64,000 nucleotides of DNA from assembly GCF_900143535.1 (NCBI RefSeq), contig NZ_FRFA01000008.1, forward strand, positions 62,001-126,000, given 5' to 3'. Below are positions 1-8,876 of this stretch, in pieces (within the stretch, counting starts at the first letter, position 1; each line of letters starts with the position of its first letter). Under the pieces are notes generated by a model that was not told the origin of the DNA, searched no databases, and saw only the letters and a program-made list of their open reading frames with translations. This DNA is from Tateyamaria sp. Alg231-49. GTDB lineage: Bacteria > Pseudomonadota > Alphaproteobacteria > Rhodobacterales > Rhodobacteraceae. Made by a program: the position numbers and the translations under genes.

Positions 1-152
1 AAGGTGGGGCCGTCCCCATTGCGGATCACCGTTATCGGTACGGGCAGCCACCCATAGGCCGAACGGTCAACGGAGTGTGGCACGCGCAAATAGCCCGACT
101 GTTTGCCTTCGGCCTCAAAATCAACTTCTGATATGATCTGTGTTGTTGTCAT
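1..152 (-). CDS. DoeB-like N-acyl deacylase, 5' end only
   Basis: About 50 N-terminal codons run off the left edge of the window. The protein begins MTTTQIISEVDF and continues through EAEGKQSGYLRVPHS and ITVIRNGDGPT. This resembles the N-terminus of succinylglutamate desuccinylase/aspartoacylase-family zinc enzymes of the DoeB type, which deacetylate N-acetyl-diaminobutyrate in ectoine breakdown. The zinc ligands lie outside the window, so the activity cannot be verified. It is transcribed away from the DUF3604 gene, with a 447-base divergent gap between them. Substrate assignment is an inference from the N-terminus only. Confidence 0.55.
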   Translation of the reverse strand, partial: MTTTQIISEVDFEAEGKQSGYLRVPHSVDRSAYGWLPVPITVIRNGDGPT

Positions 153-599
153 GGGTTATCTCGTGGACAGTATGTCCCGATTGATCGCTCCTGACCAGAT
201 TGAGCAGCTGTTCTGTACATCAGTTTGGACTTTGTCGAGTTTGGTTATCTGTAAGAGCCCGTTCTCGCGCCCGGTTTGCTCGGTCTGGGTGTCGGCAGTG
301 CTAAAGACATGCAAAGAGCACGATTTGCAAACACGCTCACCTTGGATCCTGATATCGCATTTCAATGCCAATCTGCGTCGACGATTGATGTGTAACTTTA
401 CACATACGTCTTGAACCGGTTCGATGATGCCACAGGCACGGTTAATCCTTCGATAGAAATATGACCCATGAACCTTGTGTAACGGATCAGATGTGTCAAA
501 AAATCATGGTAATGCGAACCAGCATATAACTCACTATGCTTGGAACGATCCCGGGGCGCCTTGTGCTGCGCTCCGGACAACTCTTGGAAAGGAACTTCC
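153..599. other. Divergent intergenic region, no gene seen
   Basis: This gap separates the minus-strand DoeB-like gene from the plus-strand DUF3604 gene and must hold promoters for both. The open frames here have no plausible composition or ribosome-binding site. I saw no convincing operator palindrome. A purine-rich ribosome-binding site (GGAAAGGAA) lies just before 600. Confidence 0.5.
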
Positions 600-2909
600 A
601 TGCCAAATCACGAAACACCACGGCCATGGGAGAATACAGATTCAGGCGTTATCTTGCACGCCGTCGCACCCCAAGACCTCGGAACGGCAAAGATTACACC
701 GACAGGACGGTTTGATGCAGGTAGCTATGCCAGTTTTGATTTGGTCTACACTGCGGGTCCTTACGGGATCGATGACTCTGGCAGCCTGCGTGTGTGCTTT
801 CGGTTCGCTTCGGATCAATCCAATCCTCAGTTCGAGGATCCAAAAGGGGCGAACTTCTGCACAGTAGAAGCATCCAACGGCGCAGTTTTGCAACTGCGCT
901 GGGACCCCAAGGGGAACGTCCGGCCATGGGACAAAACGTTGTGGATCAAAGTGGTCAAAGGATACTTGGCAGAAGGCGACACAATCACGATCAGATTTGG
1001 TGTGACCGACGACGGCGGTCCGGGCATGCGATTGCAGACGTTTTGCGAAGACACCTTTGAATTCCGCGTGCTTAGCGACCCCATCGCAACCTTTAACTTC
1101 CAACCGCTGCCTGAGCAGCCCATGATTGAAATCGGCCCAGGCGTGCCCGAGCGTTTTCTGGCGGTGCTACCGACCAAACGCAGGCCCGGAGAAACCTTTT
1201 CACTCAAGGTCAAAGGTGAGGATCGTTGGGGAAACCCCTCTGATCGCTGTGACAATGTACTCAAGGTGATCGCAGAAGGCGACATTGCGGGCCTGCCTGA
1301 CACGATCACGTTGACTCCGGGCGCACGTGCTTTCGTGTTTGACGGCCTGAGTGTGCCCATGACGGGCCGCGTTTCGATCTCTCTGCAAGATGAGAGTGGG
1401 ACAACAGTTGCGCGTTCCAACCCCTTGATGATCGAAGACACTGAACTGGTTCAGTTCTGGGGTGACCTTCACGGCCAATCCGAAGAAACAATCGGTACCG
1501 GAAGCGCAGAACAATATTTCACTTTTTCCCGTGATCTCGCCTTCGTTGATGCCTGCGGACATCAGGGAAATGATTTTCAGATCACCGATGCCTTTTGGGG
1601 CGAACTCAACCGCATTACGGCGACGTTTGATGTGCCCGGCACGTTCCTGGCGCTGCCCGGTTATGAGTGGTCGGGGAATACGGCATTGGGTGGAGATAGA
1701 AACGTATATTTTCCGAACGAAAACAGGATTATACGTCGCTCATCTCATGCTTTGATTGAAGGTGGCGACGCCGCAGGGACTGATGCATTGACGGCCGGCA
1801 AACTCTTTGAGGATCTGGCGGAAGCCGGTGAGTGGGATGTCGTGACGTATGCCCATTGCGGCGGGCGGTATGCCGACATCGAGGTGGCCCATGATGGCCG
1901 CTTTGAACGATCTGTCGAGGTTCATTCGTCTTGGGGGACGTTTGAATGGCTTTTGTATGATGCGTTTCGGTTAGGATACCGTGTTGGCGTTGTCGCCAAC
2001 TCTGACGGACACAAGGGGCGTCCGGGGGCAAGTTATCCGGGGGCTGGCAAGTTTGGCGCCATTGGTGGACTGACTTGCTTTGAAATGGAAAACCTGACGC
2101 GCGAGAACCTGCTGGATTGCATGAGGAGCCGCCGACACTACGGCACGACAGGTGGCGTAAATGGTCGGATGATCATTGATCTGAGTGCAAAATTCGACGC
2201 CGCAGCGACCGTGTATTCAGATGATCCAAACCTTTTTGAGAACGCAAAAGGCACCCAAGCCACGACAGCCAAAATGGGCGACATTGTTCATCTGCCCAAC
2301 GGTGAAATGCACCTGTCCGGATCGGTAGAGACCACGTCTGCGATTGAACGTATCGAGGTGTTCAATGGTGAGCGGCTGATACATACGGTTCGACCGTTTT
2401 CGCCATCTGAACTTGGGAGCCGCATTCGAGTTCTTTGGGAAGGCGCAGAGTACCGGGGGCGTTTTCGTCAGGTGATTTGGGATGGCACAGCGCAGATCAC
2501 GGGCAATCAGGTGCTTGCGGCCCAACCTGTGAATTTTCTCAACCACGACAAGACTTTAGAACGTGACGGCAACACTTTGTCATGGGAGGCGCTGACAACG
2601 GGCAATTTCGGCGGCGTTGATATCCAGCTTGCAGATGCTCGCTCGGGCCAGTTGGCCATAAATACTCCGCTGGTCGAGTTTGAAATACCGATTGGCGACA
2701 TCGGCCAAGACGATCTTTTGTTCGACGAAACTGGGCGGTTGCCACGGTTTATCAGGGTATTCCGATTGCCCGATACCTTGACCTGCACATCACACCGCTT
2801 TTCTGTGGCCGTCGACCTGTCCGCAACCGGTGACAATCCGATCTATATTCGACTGACGCAAGAGGACGGAACGCGGGCATGGACAAGTCCGATTTACGTG
2901 TATCGCTGA
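600..2909 (+). CDS. DUF3604 (PHP-like) domain protein, cytoplasmic form
   Basis: The 769-residue protein starts at MPNHETPRPW; a GGAAAGGAA ribosome-binding site just upstream favours this over an in-frame ATG 60 bases earlier. The first ~280 residues look like beta-rich accessory domains. The DUF3604 core begins at about residue 286 with FWGDLHGQSEE, followed by AHCGGRYADIEV and ANSDGHKGRP (about residue 465). These histidine/aspartate motifs resemble metal-binding PHP-type hydrolases. No signal peptide is visible, unlike the second DUF3604 protein at 58849-60774. An acyl-CoA synthetase follows 58 bases downstream on the same strand, possibly co-transcribed. The biochemical function of DUF3604 is not established; a metal-dependent hydrolase is only an inference. 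Confidence 0.85.
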   Translation: MPNHETPRPWENTDSGVILHAVAPQDLGTAKITPTGRFDAGSYASFDLVYTAGPYGIDDSGSLRVCFRFASDQSNPQFEDPKGANFCTVEASNGAVLQLRWDPKGNVRPWDKTLWIKVVKGYLAEGDTITIRFGVTDDGGPGMRLQTFCEDTFEFRVLSDPIATFNFQPLPEQPMIEIGPGVPERFLAVLPTKRRPGETFSLKVKGEDRWGNPSDRCDNVLKVIAEGDIAGLPDTITLTPGARAFVFDGLSVPMTGRVSISLQDESGTTVARSNPLMIEDTELVQFWGDLHGQSEETIGTGSAEQYFTFSRDLAFVDACGHQGNDFQITDAFWGELNRITATFDVPGTFLALPGYEWSGNTALGGDRNVYFPNENRIIRRSSHALIEGGDAAGTDALTAGKLFEDLAEAGEWDVVTYAHCGGRYADIEVAHDGRFERSVEVHSSWGTFEWLLYDAFRLGYRVGVVANSDGHKGRPGASYPGAGKFGAIGGLTCFEMENLTRENLLDCMRSRRHYGTTGGVNGRMIIDLSAKFDAAATVYSDDPNLFENAKGTQATTAKMGDIVHLPNGEMHLSGSVETTSAIERIEVFNGERLIHTVRPFSPSELGSRIRVLWEGAEYRGRFRQVIWDGTAQITGNQVLAAQPVNFLNHDKTLERDGNTLSWEALTTGNFGGVDIQLADARSGQLAINTPLVEFEIPIGDIGQDDLLFDETGRLPRFIRVFRLPDTLTCTSHRFSVAVDLSATGDNPIYIRLTQEDGTRAWTSPIYVYR

Positions 2910-2967
2910 TCCGTCGGGCCGGTCCAAACGCAAGACGTGATTGCAAACGTGAAATGGAGAGCATGCC

Positions 2968-4731
2968 TTGAGTATCGAAAACACATCTTCAGACCGGGTA
3001 GGGGCGCAGGCTCTGACAGGAGAACAAGCCCAGCATGGTGCATCGCTGACACCACGTGATGGACGCTCTCACGTTGTAGGACCGACAGCTCCGGGATTGT
3101 TGCCAATCACCATCCCACAGATGATGCAAAATACAGTTGCGGAGTACGGTGAAAACCTTGCCGTTGTGTCCTCTCACCAAGGCATCCGGCGCAGCTATAA
3201 CGAACTGGACCGTGACGTTCTGAAACTGGCCGCAGGCTTTTTGTCTCTTGGTCTGGAAAAAGGGGATCGCGTGAGTATCTGGGCGCCCAATTGCTATGAA
3301 TGGATTCTGACCCAACTGGCAACGGCGCGCATTGGCGTAATTCTGGTCAACATAAACCCAGCCTACCGGACGGCCGAAGTGCAATACGCGCTCAACAAAT
3401 CGGGGTGCAAAGCCTTGGTTGCCGCCGAGCACTTCAAGACGTCGCACTACATCGACATGATACGTGCGCTTGCACCAGAGTTGGACAGGTCTGACCCAGC
3501 CGCGTTGCAGTCAGAAAAGCTGCCTTACCTGCGACAGGTGATCGCAATCACACCGAACGCCATGAACGGGGTTTTGCGCTTTAGCGATGTACAAAAGGCG
3601 GGGACGCCCGATCATGAGCGGCGGGTTGACGACATCGCAAACACATTGTCCTGCGATGATGCGATCAACATTCAATTCACGTCCGGAACCACCGGTGCTC
3701 CGAAAGGGGCCACGTTGACGCATTTCAACATCGTTAACAACGCCCGCTTTGTCACCGATCGGATCGCCCTTGGACCGACAGACAAGCTGTGTATTCCTGT
3801 GCCACTTTACCATTGTTTTGGGATGGTCATGGGGGTGCTTGGCGCGCTCTCAAAAGGCGCCGCGATACTGCTACCGAATGACGGCTTTGACACCGCCTTG
3901 ACGCTGGATTGCCTCGAACACGAGAAATGCGCCGCCCTCTACGGGGTGCCGACTATGTTTGTCACAATGCTCGAGTCCCTGAAGGATAGGCCACGCCCCC
4001 TTACATCGCTGCGCACCGGCATCATGGCTGGTGCGCCATGCCCGGTCGAAGTCATGCAACGCGTGGGTTCAGAAATGAACATGACCGAGGTGACAATCTG
4101 TTACGGCATGACCGAAACGTCGCCTGTGTCCTTTCAAAGTTTTGTAGACGACCCACTTCAACTGCGCTGTGAAACTGTTGGGCGGGTTCATCCGCATCTG
4201 GAGGTGAAAATCGTCGACGAGACCGGCGCAATTGTTCCCATAGGGGCGCAGGGCGAGTTGTGTACGCGGGGCTATTCCGTCATGAAAGGGTATTGGGAAG
4301 ACGAGGTTCAGACCGCTGATTGCATCCAAGATGGGTGGATGCAAACCGGAGACCTTGCGACACTTGACGAGAACGGGTTTTGCCGGATCACGGGACGCGT
4401 CAAGGATATGATCATTCGGGGCGGCGAAAACATTTATCCCCGTGAAATCGAAGAGTTTCTGTTCACGCATCCCAAAGTGAGTCAGGCACAGATCTTTGGC
4501 ATTCCTGACGAAAAGTTTGGTGAAATCGTGTGCGCATGGGTGGTGCAGACGCCAGGGACAGAACTGAGCCCCGAAGACGTTCTGGACTATTGCGAGGGGC
4601 AGATTGCGCGGCACAAAGTACCGTCACACGTCAGGGTCGTCTCGGAAATCCCGATGACGGTCACAGGGAAGCCGCAAAAATTTATCATGCGAGACAAGAT
4701 GTTGGACATGCTCGCGCCCTCCAACTTGTAA
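2968..4731 (+). CDS. Acyl-CoA synthetase (AMP-binding, acyl-adenylate-forming)
   Basis: The 587-residue protein of the ANL superfamily activates a carboxylic acid to its acyl-CoA through an acyl-AMP intermediate. The phosphate-binding loop FTSGTTGAPKG is at about residues 237-247, the YGMTETSPV motif in the middle, and the hinge/C-terminal motif GRVKDMIIRGGENIYP near residue 477. The closing lysine motif TGKPQKF is near the C-terminus. The start is a TTG preceded by GGAGA; the first ~45 residues precede the usual N-terminal fold. Length is slightly above the medium/long-chain fatty acyl-CoA synthetase norm. The acid substrate cannot be told from sequence. Confidence 0.9.
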   Translation: MSIENTSSDRVGAQALTGEQAQHGASLTPRDGRSHVVGPTAPGLLPITIPQMMQNTVAEYGENLAVVSSHQGIRRSYNELDRDVLKLAAGFLSLGLEKGDRVSIWAPNCYEWILTQLATARIGVILVNINPAYRTAEVQYALNKSGCKALVAAEHFKTSHYIDMIRALAPELDRSDPAALQSEKLPYLRQVIAITPNAMNGVLRFSDVQKAGTPDHERRVDDIANTLSCDDAINIQFTSGTTGAPKGATLTHFNIVNNARFVTDRIALGPTDKLCIPVPLYHCFGMVMGVLGALSKGAAILLPNDGFDTALTLDCLEHEKCAALYGVPTMFVTMLESLKDRPRPLTSLRTGIMAGAPCPVEVMQRVGSEMNMTEVTICYGMTETSPVSFQSFVDDPLQLRCETVGRVHPHLEVKIVDETGAIVPIGAQGELCTRGYSVMKGYWEDEVQTADCIQDGWMQTGDLATLDENGFCRITGRVKDMIIRGGENIYPREIEEFLFTHPKVSQAQIFGIPDEKFGEIVCAWVVQTPGTELSPEDVLDYCEGQIARHKVPSHVRVVSEIPMTVTGKPQKFIMRDKMLDMLAPSNL

Positions 4732-4787
4732 GGTCGTTGAATGCCTTTTGACCCACGCAGCGGTTGATCAGCCCGCCGCAATCGCCC

Positions 4788-5039
4788 TCAGCGATCGCCA
4801 CCTCTTCTGCTGTCCCTGATCGCAGCTTCACAGTCCTTTTGATCGTTTGGCTCGCAAGAGACGGTCGACGATCCAACACGTATATACATCTTTTCGAATG
4901 TCCGATTTCCGCGTTGGATTGTCTTAATTGTCGCGGGCACAGATTTGCCGTTATAGCTGAATGTCGTTTCTTGTTCAGCGATAACTTTCGCCGTGGCCAA
5001 AGTCGGCAAACAGATCAGAAGTACAGCAAACACTCTCAT
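4788..5039 (-). CDS. Small secreted hypothetical protein
   Basis: The 83-residue product has a clear Sec signal peptide (MRVFAVLLICLPTLATA, cleavage probably after ATA-K) and a mature part of about 65 residues with two cysteines (SCEPNDQKDC) that could form a disulphide. A GGAG ribosome-binding site sits before the ATG. The frame remains open upstream into the cheA remnant, but the signal peptide and ribosome-binding site support this internal start. The family is not recognised. It probably acts in the periplasm or outside the cell. Confidence 0.6.
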   Translation of the reverse strand: MRVFAVLLICLPTLATAKVIAEQETTFSYNGKSVPATIKTIQRGNRTFEKMYIRVGSSTVSCEPNDQKDCEAAIRDSRRGGDR

Positions 5040-5213
5040 TTTTAGGACTCCAGTTTCGCATCTATCGAAGACTTGGGGGACGAATAACTTACTCTGATAG
5101 ATGTTGCGACAACGCATAAAAATCAAGGCTCTTAGGTGCGGCCCGCGATGTTTCGGTGATAAGATGCACGCTAGCGTAAGCTCCAGTGCGCTATCCGTGG
5201 CATCATCCCAGAC

Positions 5214-5369
5214 AGAATGCCAAACCGCGCGAAACACCACGTTGATAATTTCTCCGTCTGCTCAGCCGTCTTCCAGGTGCTGTAGGCCGTCCTGCGCCGC
5301 CTCTAGCAGCTCATCGCATTCGACGAAAAACGACACGCGGATGTCTTCCATCGGATCGGGTGTGCTCAT
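5214..5369 (-). pseudogene. cheA: Remnant of cheA 5' end (Hpt domain), nonsense-interrupted
   Basis: Starting at ATG 5369, the frame reads MSTPDPMEDIRVSFFVECDE and continues LLEAAQDGLQHLEDG, the typical start of a CheA histidine kinase Hpt domain. It then meets TGA at 5262-5264 after 35 codons. The same frame continues ADGEIINVVFRAVWHS, matching the CheA segment that normally reads INVVFRAVHSIKG around the phosphorylated histidine. One extra tryptophan codon precedes the histidine and similarity stops right after. The rest of cheA (over 600 codons) is missing. CheY and a STAS gene directly upstream are intact, so this is a decayed chemotaxis operon. Confidence 0.8.
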
Positions 5370-5378
5370 CCTGCGGTC

Positions 5379-5744
5379 CTAGCCAGCAACCATTTGCAAC
5401 GCTTTAACTAACTTGACCGGGTCAAAGGGTTTGACGATCCAACCGGTGGCACCGGCCTTACGAGCTCTTTGTTTCAACTCTGGTGCTGCTTCGGTTGTCA
5501 GCACAAGGATCGGGGTGGACCGATAGGCATCGAAATCACGTACAGCACCGATAAAGTCGAAACCGTCCAAGCGAGGCATGTTGATGTCGGTAATAATGAC
5601 GTCTGGTTTGATTCCAGAAAGCACCTCGGTCCCGTGCACTCCGTTATCGGCTGTGTGAACCGTAAACCCAGCGGGTTCTAAGGCAAAGCGGATCATGTCT
5701 CGCATTGTACTGCTATCATCTACGACGAGGACTTCGAGGCTCAT
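5379..5744 (-). CDS. cheY: CheY-type single-domain response regulator
   Basis: The 121-residue receiver domain has the acidic pair D9-D10 (VVDDSSTMR), phospho-acceptor D53 (IITDINMP), a conserved threonine (VLTTEA) and lysine (WIVKPFD). No output domain is present, as expected for a CheY that binds the flagellar switch or acts as a phosphate sink. It overlaps the upstream STAS gene by 4 bases (ATGA) and is followed 9 bases later by the cheA fragment. With the kinase partner broken here, phosphorylation would have to come from a kinase elsewhere, or the gene is on its way to loss. Confidence 0.9.
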   Translation of the reverse strand: MSLEVLVVDDSSTMRDMIRFALEPAGFTVHTADNGVHGTEVLSGIKPDVIITDINMPRLDGFDFIGAVRDFDAYRSTPILVLTTEAAPELKQRARKAGATGWIVKPFDPVKLVKALQMVAG

Positions 5745-6019
5745 GGCGCACCTTCCGATAGGTGTTCTGGCGCAAGGCCCATCATCGCCAACTGACGACC
5801 GGCGCGGTCACTGATCGCTGAAATCTCCAACGTGCCGCCCTGCGCATGTTGTGCCCGGGCAGCCGCGATTATCAGCTGGGCGGCGAGCGCGCCCATATGC
5901 GTCACATTGCTGGCATCAAGATGCACTTGCCCCCCGCTACAGGCTCGCGTCAGCCGGGGAGCAAACGCACTGAGTTCTTTTGCATCAAGGCGCGATGGCA
6001 ACAGAATCTGTTCAGTCAT
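5741..6019 (-). CDS. STAS-domain protein of chemotaxis operon
   Basis: The 92-residue protein consists of a single STAS domain (LDAKELSAF, then VHLDASNVTHMGALAAQLI). In canonical anti-sigma-factor antagonists a phosphorylatable serine lies in a D-S-S-G motif; here the equivalent stretch is THMGAL with no serine, as in STAS genes linked to alphaproteobacterial chemotaxis operons. It is the first gene of the residual STAS-cheY-cheA unit and is translationally coupled to cheY. Its role is presumably scaffold or regulatory. It could be non-functional now that cheA is destroyed. Confidence 0.75.
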   Translation of the reverse strand: MTEQILLPSRLDAKELSAFAPRLTRACSGGQVHLDASNVTHMGALAAQLIIAAARAQHAQGGTLEISAISDRAGRQLAMMGLAPEHLSEGAP

Positions 6020-6164
6020 TGCGCACCCAGGCAGATATCAACGGGTTGTCGTGTCATGATGGACCTCGGGGCTGCTCAACTCGAGGTTTGTGTAACGAAC
6101 GCTCTCTTAAGACGGCGTTACCGGGCACGACATCCGGCGCTAAAAACAACCAAGCTACGCCCAA

Positions 6165-6197
6165 CAAAAAAACCCGCGCCGGGTAAGGGCGCGGGTT
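6165..6197 (-). terminator. Rho-independent terminator after corrinoid methyltransferase gene
   Basis: A GC-rich hairpin is formed by AACCCGCGCC and GGCGCGGGTT around a short loop. Read on the minus strand it is followed by a run of seven T. It lies directly after the stop codon at 6221 and ends the minus-strand one-carbon operon. Confidence 0.85.
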
Positions 6198-6220
6198 TCA
6201 ATGTCGTCATAGGGCTGGTG

Positions 6221-7300
6221 TCAGGCCCGGCGACGTCCACCGGTGCGTCCCGCGCGCCCACGGCCCTCTTGTCCGGCCTTGGGTGCAACCCGGTTGAACT
6301 TGATCCAGTTGCCACCGCCTTCGTCGTTATTGGTCAGGAAGTTGGCGGCCCGGATCGCCTCCATTTCCTTGCCAGCGCGGGGCAGGGTGGACCCAAGTCC
6401 AAACATCTGCACAAACGCTTCATCATCCATGCCTTCGGGCAGCACGATACCTGCGGCGGCGACTTCGGCGCGTTTTTCGGCGATCTTTGTTGGCCCGACG
6501 GGCAGGGCGACAGGGTTCATGATCGCAGACGTCATGCCAGCGCCCATGGCCATTGGCAAAAACGCATTGTTAACCCCATGGCGATTGGGCAACCCAAAGG
6601 AGATATTGGAGGCCCCGCAGGTCGTATTTACACCCAGTTCTTCGCGCAAACGGCGCACCAGAGTGAACACTTGCAATCCAGCTGTGCCCATAGCGCCGAT
6701 CGGCATGACCAGCGGGTCCACAACAATATCATGAGCTGGAATACCGAAATCTGCAGCCCGCTCCACAATCTTCTTAGCCACAGCAAAGCGCACGTCGGGA
6801 TCTTCGGAAATGCCCGTGTCGTCGTTGGAAATGGCAACCACCGGGACGTTGTATTTCTTGACCAGCGGCAGAACGAGCTCGAGGCGTTCTTCCTCACCGG
6901 TCACAGAGTTCAAAAGGGGGCGCCCTTCAGCAGCCGCAAGGCCATTTTCGAGCGCACCGGGCACGGAACTATCGATGCAGAGAGGGCAATCCGTCACCGC
7001 CTGCACGCACTCCACCAGCTGCCTCATCAGCGTCGGCTCGACAAAGTTGTTGTCGGCATAACGTGGATCTTCGGCCATCTTGTTGGAGAACACAGCACCC
7101 GAATTGATATCAAGGATCGTGGCACCAGCGGCCACTTGCGCGCGCGCATCCGCCTCGACACGGGAAAAATCACCGCGTTCCAACTCTTCATTCAGGACTT
7201 TGCGGCCTGTGGGGTTGATGCGCTCGCCAATGACGCTGAATGGCTGGTCAAAGCCTATTATGGCTGTCTTGGTCTTGGATTCGACAATGGTGCGTACCAT
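6221..7300 (-). CDS. Methyltetrahydrofolate:corrinoid methyltransferase (pterin-binding)
   Basis: The 359-residue TIM-barrel protein of the pterin-binding family has an N-terminal VIGERINPTGR motif, DINSGA, CIDSSVPGAL, SNDDTGI, and a GASNISFGLPNR motif. These fit enzymes that move a methyl group between a corrinoid protein and tetrahydrofolate. The C-terminus ends in an unusual Arg/Gly-rich tail (RGRAGRTGGRRRA). It lies 69 bases downstream of a MetF-like reductase and a small PF13769-type protein, a grouping often seen in roseobacters with methylamine/betaine-type demethylation genes. No corrinoid protein or MttB-type gene is in the window, so the methyl donor is unknown. Confidence 0.85.
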   Translation of the reverse strand: MVRTIVESKTKTAIIGFDQPFSVIGERINPTGRKVLNEELERGDFSRVEADARAQVAAGATILDINSGAVFSNKMAEDPRYADNNFVEPTLMRQLVECVQAVTDCPLCIDSSVPGALENGLAAAEGRPLLNSVTGEEERLELVLPLVKKYNVPVVAISNDDTGISEDPDVRFAVAKKIVERAADFGIPAHDIVVDPLVMPIGAMGTAGLQVFTLVRRLREELGVNTTCGASNISFGLPNRHGVNNAFLPMAMGAGMTSAIMNPVALPVGPTKIAEKRAEVAAAGIVLPEGMDDEAFVQMFGLGSTLPRAGKEMEAIRAANFLTNNDEGGGNWIKFNRVAPKAGQEGRGRAGRTGGRRRA

Positions 7301-7369
7301 GCGGGTCTTGTGTCCTTTTGTAGGCGTCGACCGGAACGATCGCGTTAATGGTCGACCGGGGCGGTCGAG

Positions 7370-8296
7370 TTATTGGTTGGCGGGGACAGCCGAGCGGCCC
7401 CCGTTTTGAATCGCCCAATTGGCATTGGTCTTGATCCCACCAAGGGGGAAGAAATGCACTTGAGCGATGTTGAAGTCGGGATTTGCAGCCTTGTGGGCGG
7501 CCAGCTGCGAGATCACATCAGTGGGCTCGAACGGCATCAGCAGTTTGGTGACGTCCTTGGCGCGGCGTTGCAAGACGCGCAACGAGGGGCCAACACCACA
7601 GGCGATTGCGAACTTGATCATGGTTTGCAACTTGGCAGGGCCTGCAATGCCGATATGGACGGGCAGGTCGATGCCTGCGGCTTTAAGGCTGTCTGCCCAC
7701 GCGATGATGGGGCCTGCTTCAAAGGCGAATTGTGTGGCCAAGGCCATTTGTGCGTCCGTGGTTTCAGAGAATTTCTGTTTCCAATGAAGCGCTTCTTCGA
7801 CGTTCTTCATGTTACCATCAGGATCGATGTCTTTATTCCCCTCAGGATGACCCGCCACATGCAACCGCTTGAATCCAGCGGCATCAAAAGCCCCGGACTC
7901 CAAGAGCTGCATCGAAGAATGGAAATCACCGTATGGTTTGTCGACACCACCGGCGAGCAACAGCGCCTGATCCACATTCGCCTCGCCTTGATAGCGTGCG
8001 ACCCAATCCTTCAGGGTGGCGGCATCCTTGATGATACGCGCGGGAAAGTGCGGCATGACAGGAAAGCCATCGGCGTTCAGCCGTTTGGCAGTCGCCACCA
8101 TGTCTTCGATCGGGGTGCCTTCGATATGGGCGATGTAGACGCGGGTGCCTTTGGGCAGAATGGCACGGAAATCTGCGACCTTTTCGGCAGTGCGCGGCAT
8201 GACCTCGATGGAATAGCCTTGCAGGAACGTCTCCACCTCGGGGCTTAGCGTCCCCGCAACGGGCCCATCGTCTTTTTTGAAGTTCAACAATGCCAT
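7370..8296 (-). CDS. Methylenetetrahydrofolate reductase-like protein
   Basis: The 308-residue TIM-barrel protein is of the MetF family (TRVYIAHIEGTP, GFPVMPHFPARII, LLLAGGVDKPYGDFHSS, HVAGHPEGNKD, HIGIAGPAKL). These would bind FAD and folate to interconvert methylene- and methyl-tetrahydrofolate. It differs from the housekeeping MetF in its short N-terminus and belongs to the catabolic type found beside corrinoid methyltransferases. It sits between the small PF13769-type gene and the methyltransferase, all on the minus strand. Direction of the reaction (oxidative, in C1 dissimilation) is inferred from this context. Confidence 0.85.
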   Translation of the reverse strand: MALLNFKKDDGPVAGTLSPEVETFLQGYSIEVMPRTAEKVADFRAILPKGTRVYIAHIEGTPIEDMVATAKRLNADGFPVMPHFPARIIKDAATLKDWVARYQGEANVDQALLLAGGVDKPYGDFHSSMQLLESGAFDAAGFKRLHVAGHPEGNKDIDPDGNMKNVEEALHWKQKFSETTDAQMALATQFAFEAGPIIAWADSLKAAGIDLPVHIGIAGPAKLQTMIKFAIACGVGPSLRVLQRRAKDVTKLLMPFEPTDVISQLAAHKAANPDFNIAQVHFFPLGGIKTNANWAIQNGGRSAVPANQ

Positions 8297-8320
8297 TTGT
8301 CCGTCTCCTACATGCGGGCC

Positions 8321-8617
8321 TCAGGCCCAACCCTCATTGTCGATCAGCGCTTTAATGCGAGCGGTGTCGTATTCTGTTTCCAGACGGAAAGCTTCGGCCT
8401 CGGCCAATTCGCCGGGATCGCCGTCCATGGGGTAGGGATCAGCCTTGCGCCATTCAGCCAGATAGGCATCGGCATCCTTGGCGTTCACCTTCATTGCAGC
8501 GCGATCTATCGCCTGCTCAAAACGTTCGGCCAATTGCCGTTTGGAACCGCGACGCCCCTTGCCGACAATGACTTGCGCCGGGATATCGCGCCAATAGACG
8601 ATTGTGACATCAGGCAT
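8321..8617 (-). CDS. Small PF13769-type ('virulence factor') protein
   Basis: The 98-residue protein starts MPDVTIVYWRDIPAQVIVGK, with a strong GGAGGAA ribosome-binding site before ATG 8617, which decides against an open extension upstream. The RDIPAQV..G.GR core is characteristic of a small family annotated 'virulence factor', which regularly precedes the MetF-like/methyltransferase pair in alphaproteobacteria. The name is historical and there is no evidence for virulence. It is probably an accessory protein of the corrinoid/folate methyl-transfer system and the first gene of this operon. Confidence 0.75.
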   Translation of the reverse strand: MPDVTIVYWRDIPAQVIVGKGRRGSKRQLAERFEQAIDRAAMKVNAKDADAYLAEWRKADPYPMDGDPGELAEAEAFRLETEYDTARIKALIDNEGWA

Positions 8618-8876
8618 CTGATTCCTCCGTTCCAGTTGACCCGTGATAGGGCACAGCGCGGGCCGGGCGCGGCTCATTTTCGACAAATGCGGCGGCTGTT
8701 GCGACTTGGCAGGCCTGCATAGCTCAGCCGCCCCCTGTCTAGGCGTAAATATGCACCCCGGTAAACTTCGGATGTCTCATGTTCTTCATGAAGCAAGTGA
8801 GGTCCACCGTAAGCCACTTGCGTGATTGCAATCCGCGACCTATCGTTGGGATAACTCGATTTGAAAGGCGCGAAAG

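Noticed and set aside
540-599. 20-residue extension of the DUF3604 protein from ATG 540
   Set aside because: A good ribosome-binding site sits inside this stretch just before ATG 600, and the extension has a Cys/Arg-rich, non-coding look.
5846-7348. 500-codon plus-strand open frame over the STAS gene and the corrinoid methyltransferase gene
   Set aside because: It is antisense to genes with clear family motifs and its product has a His/Arg-rich, shadow-like composition.
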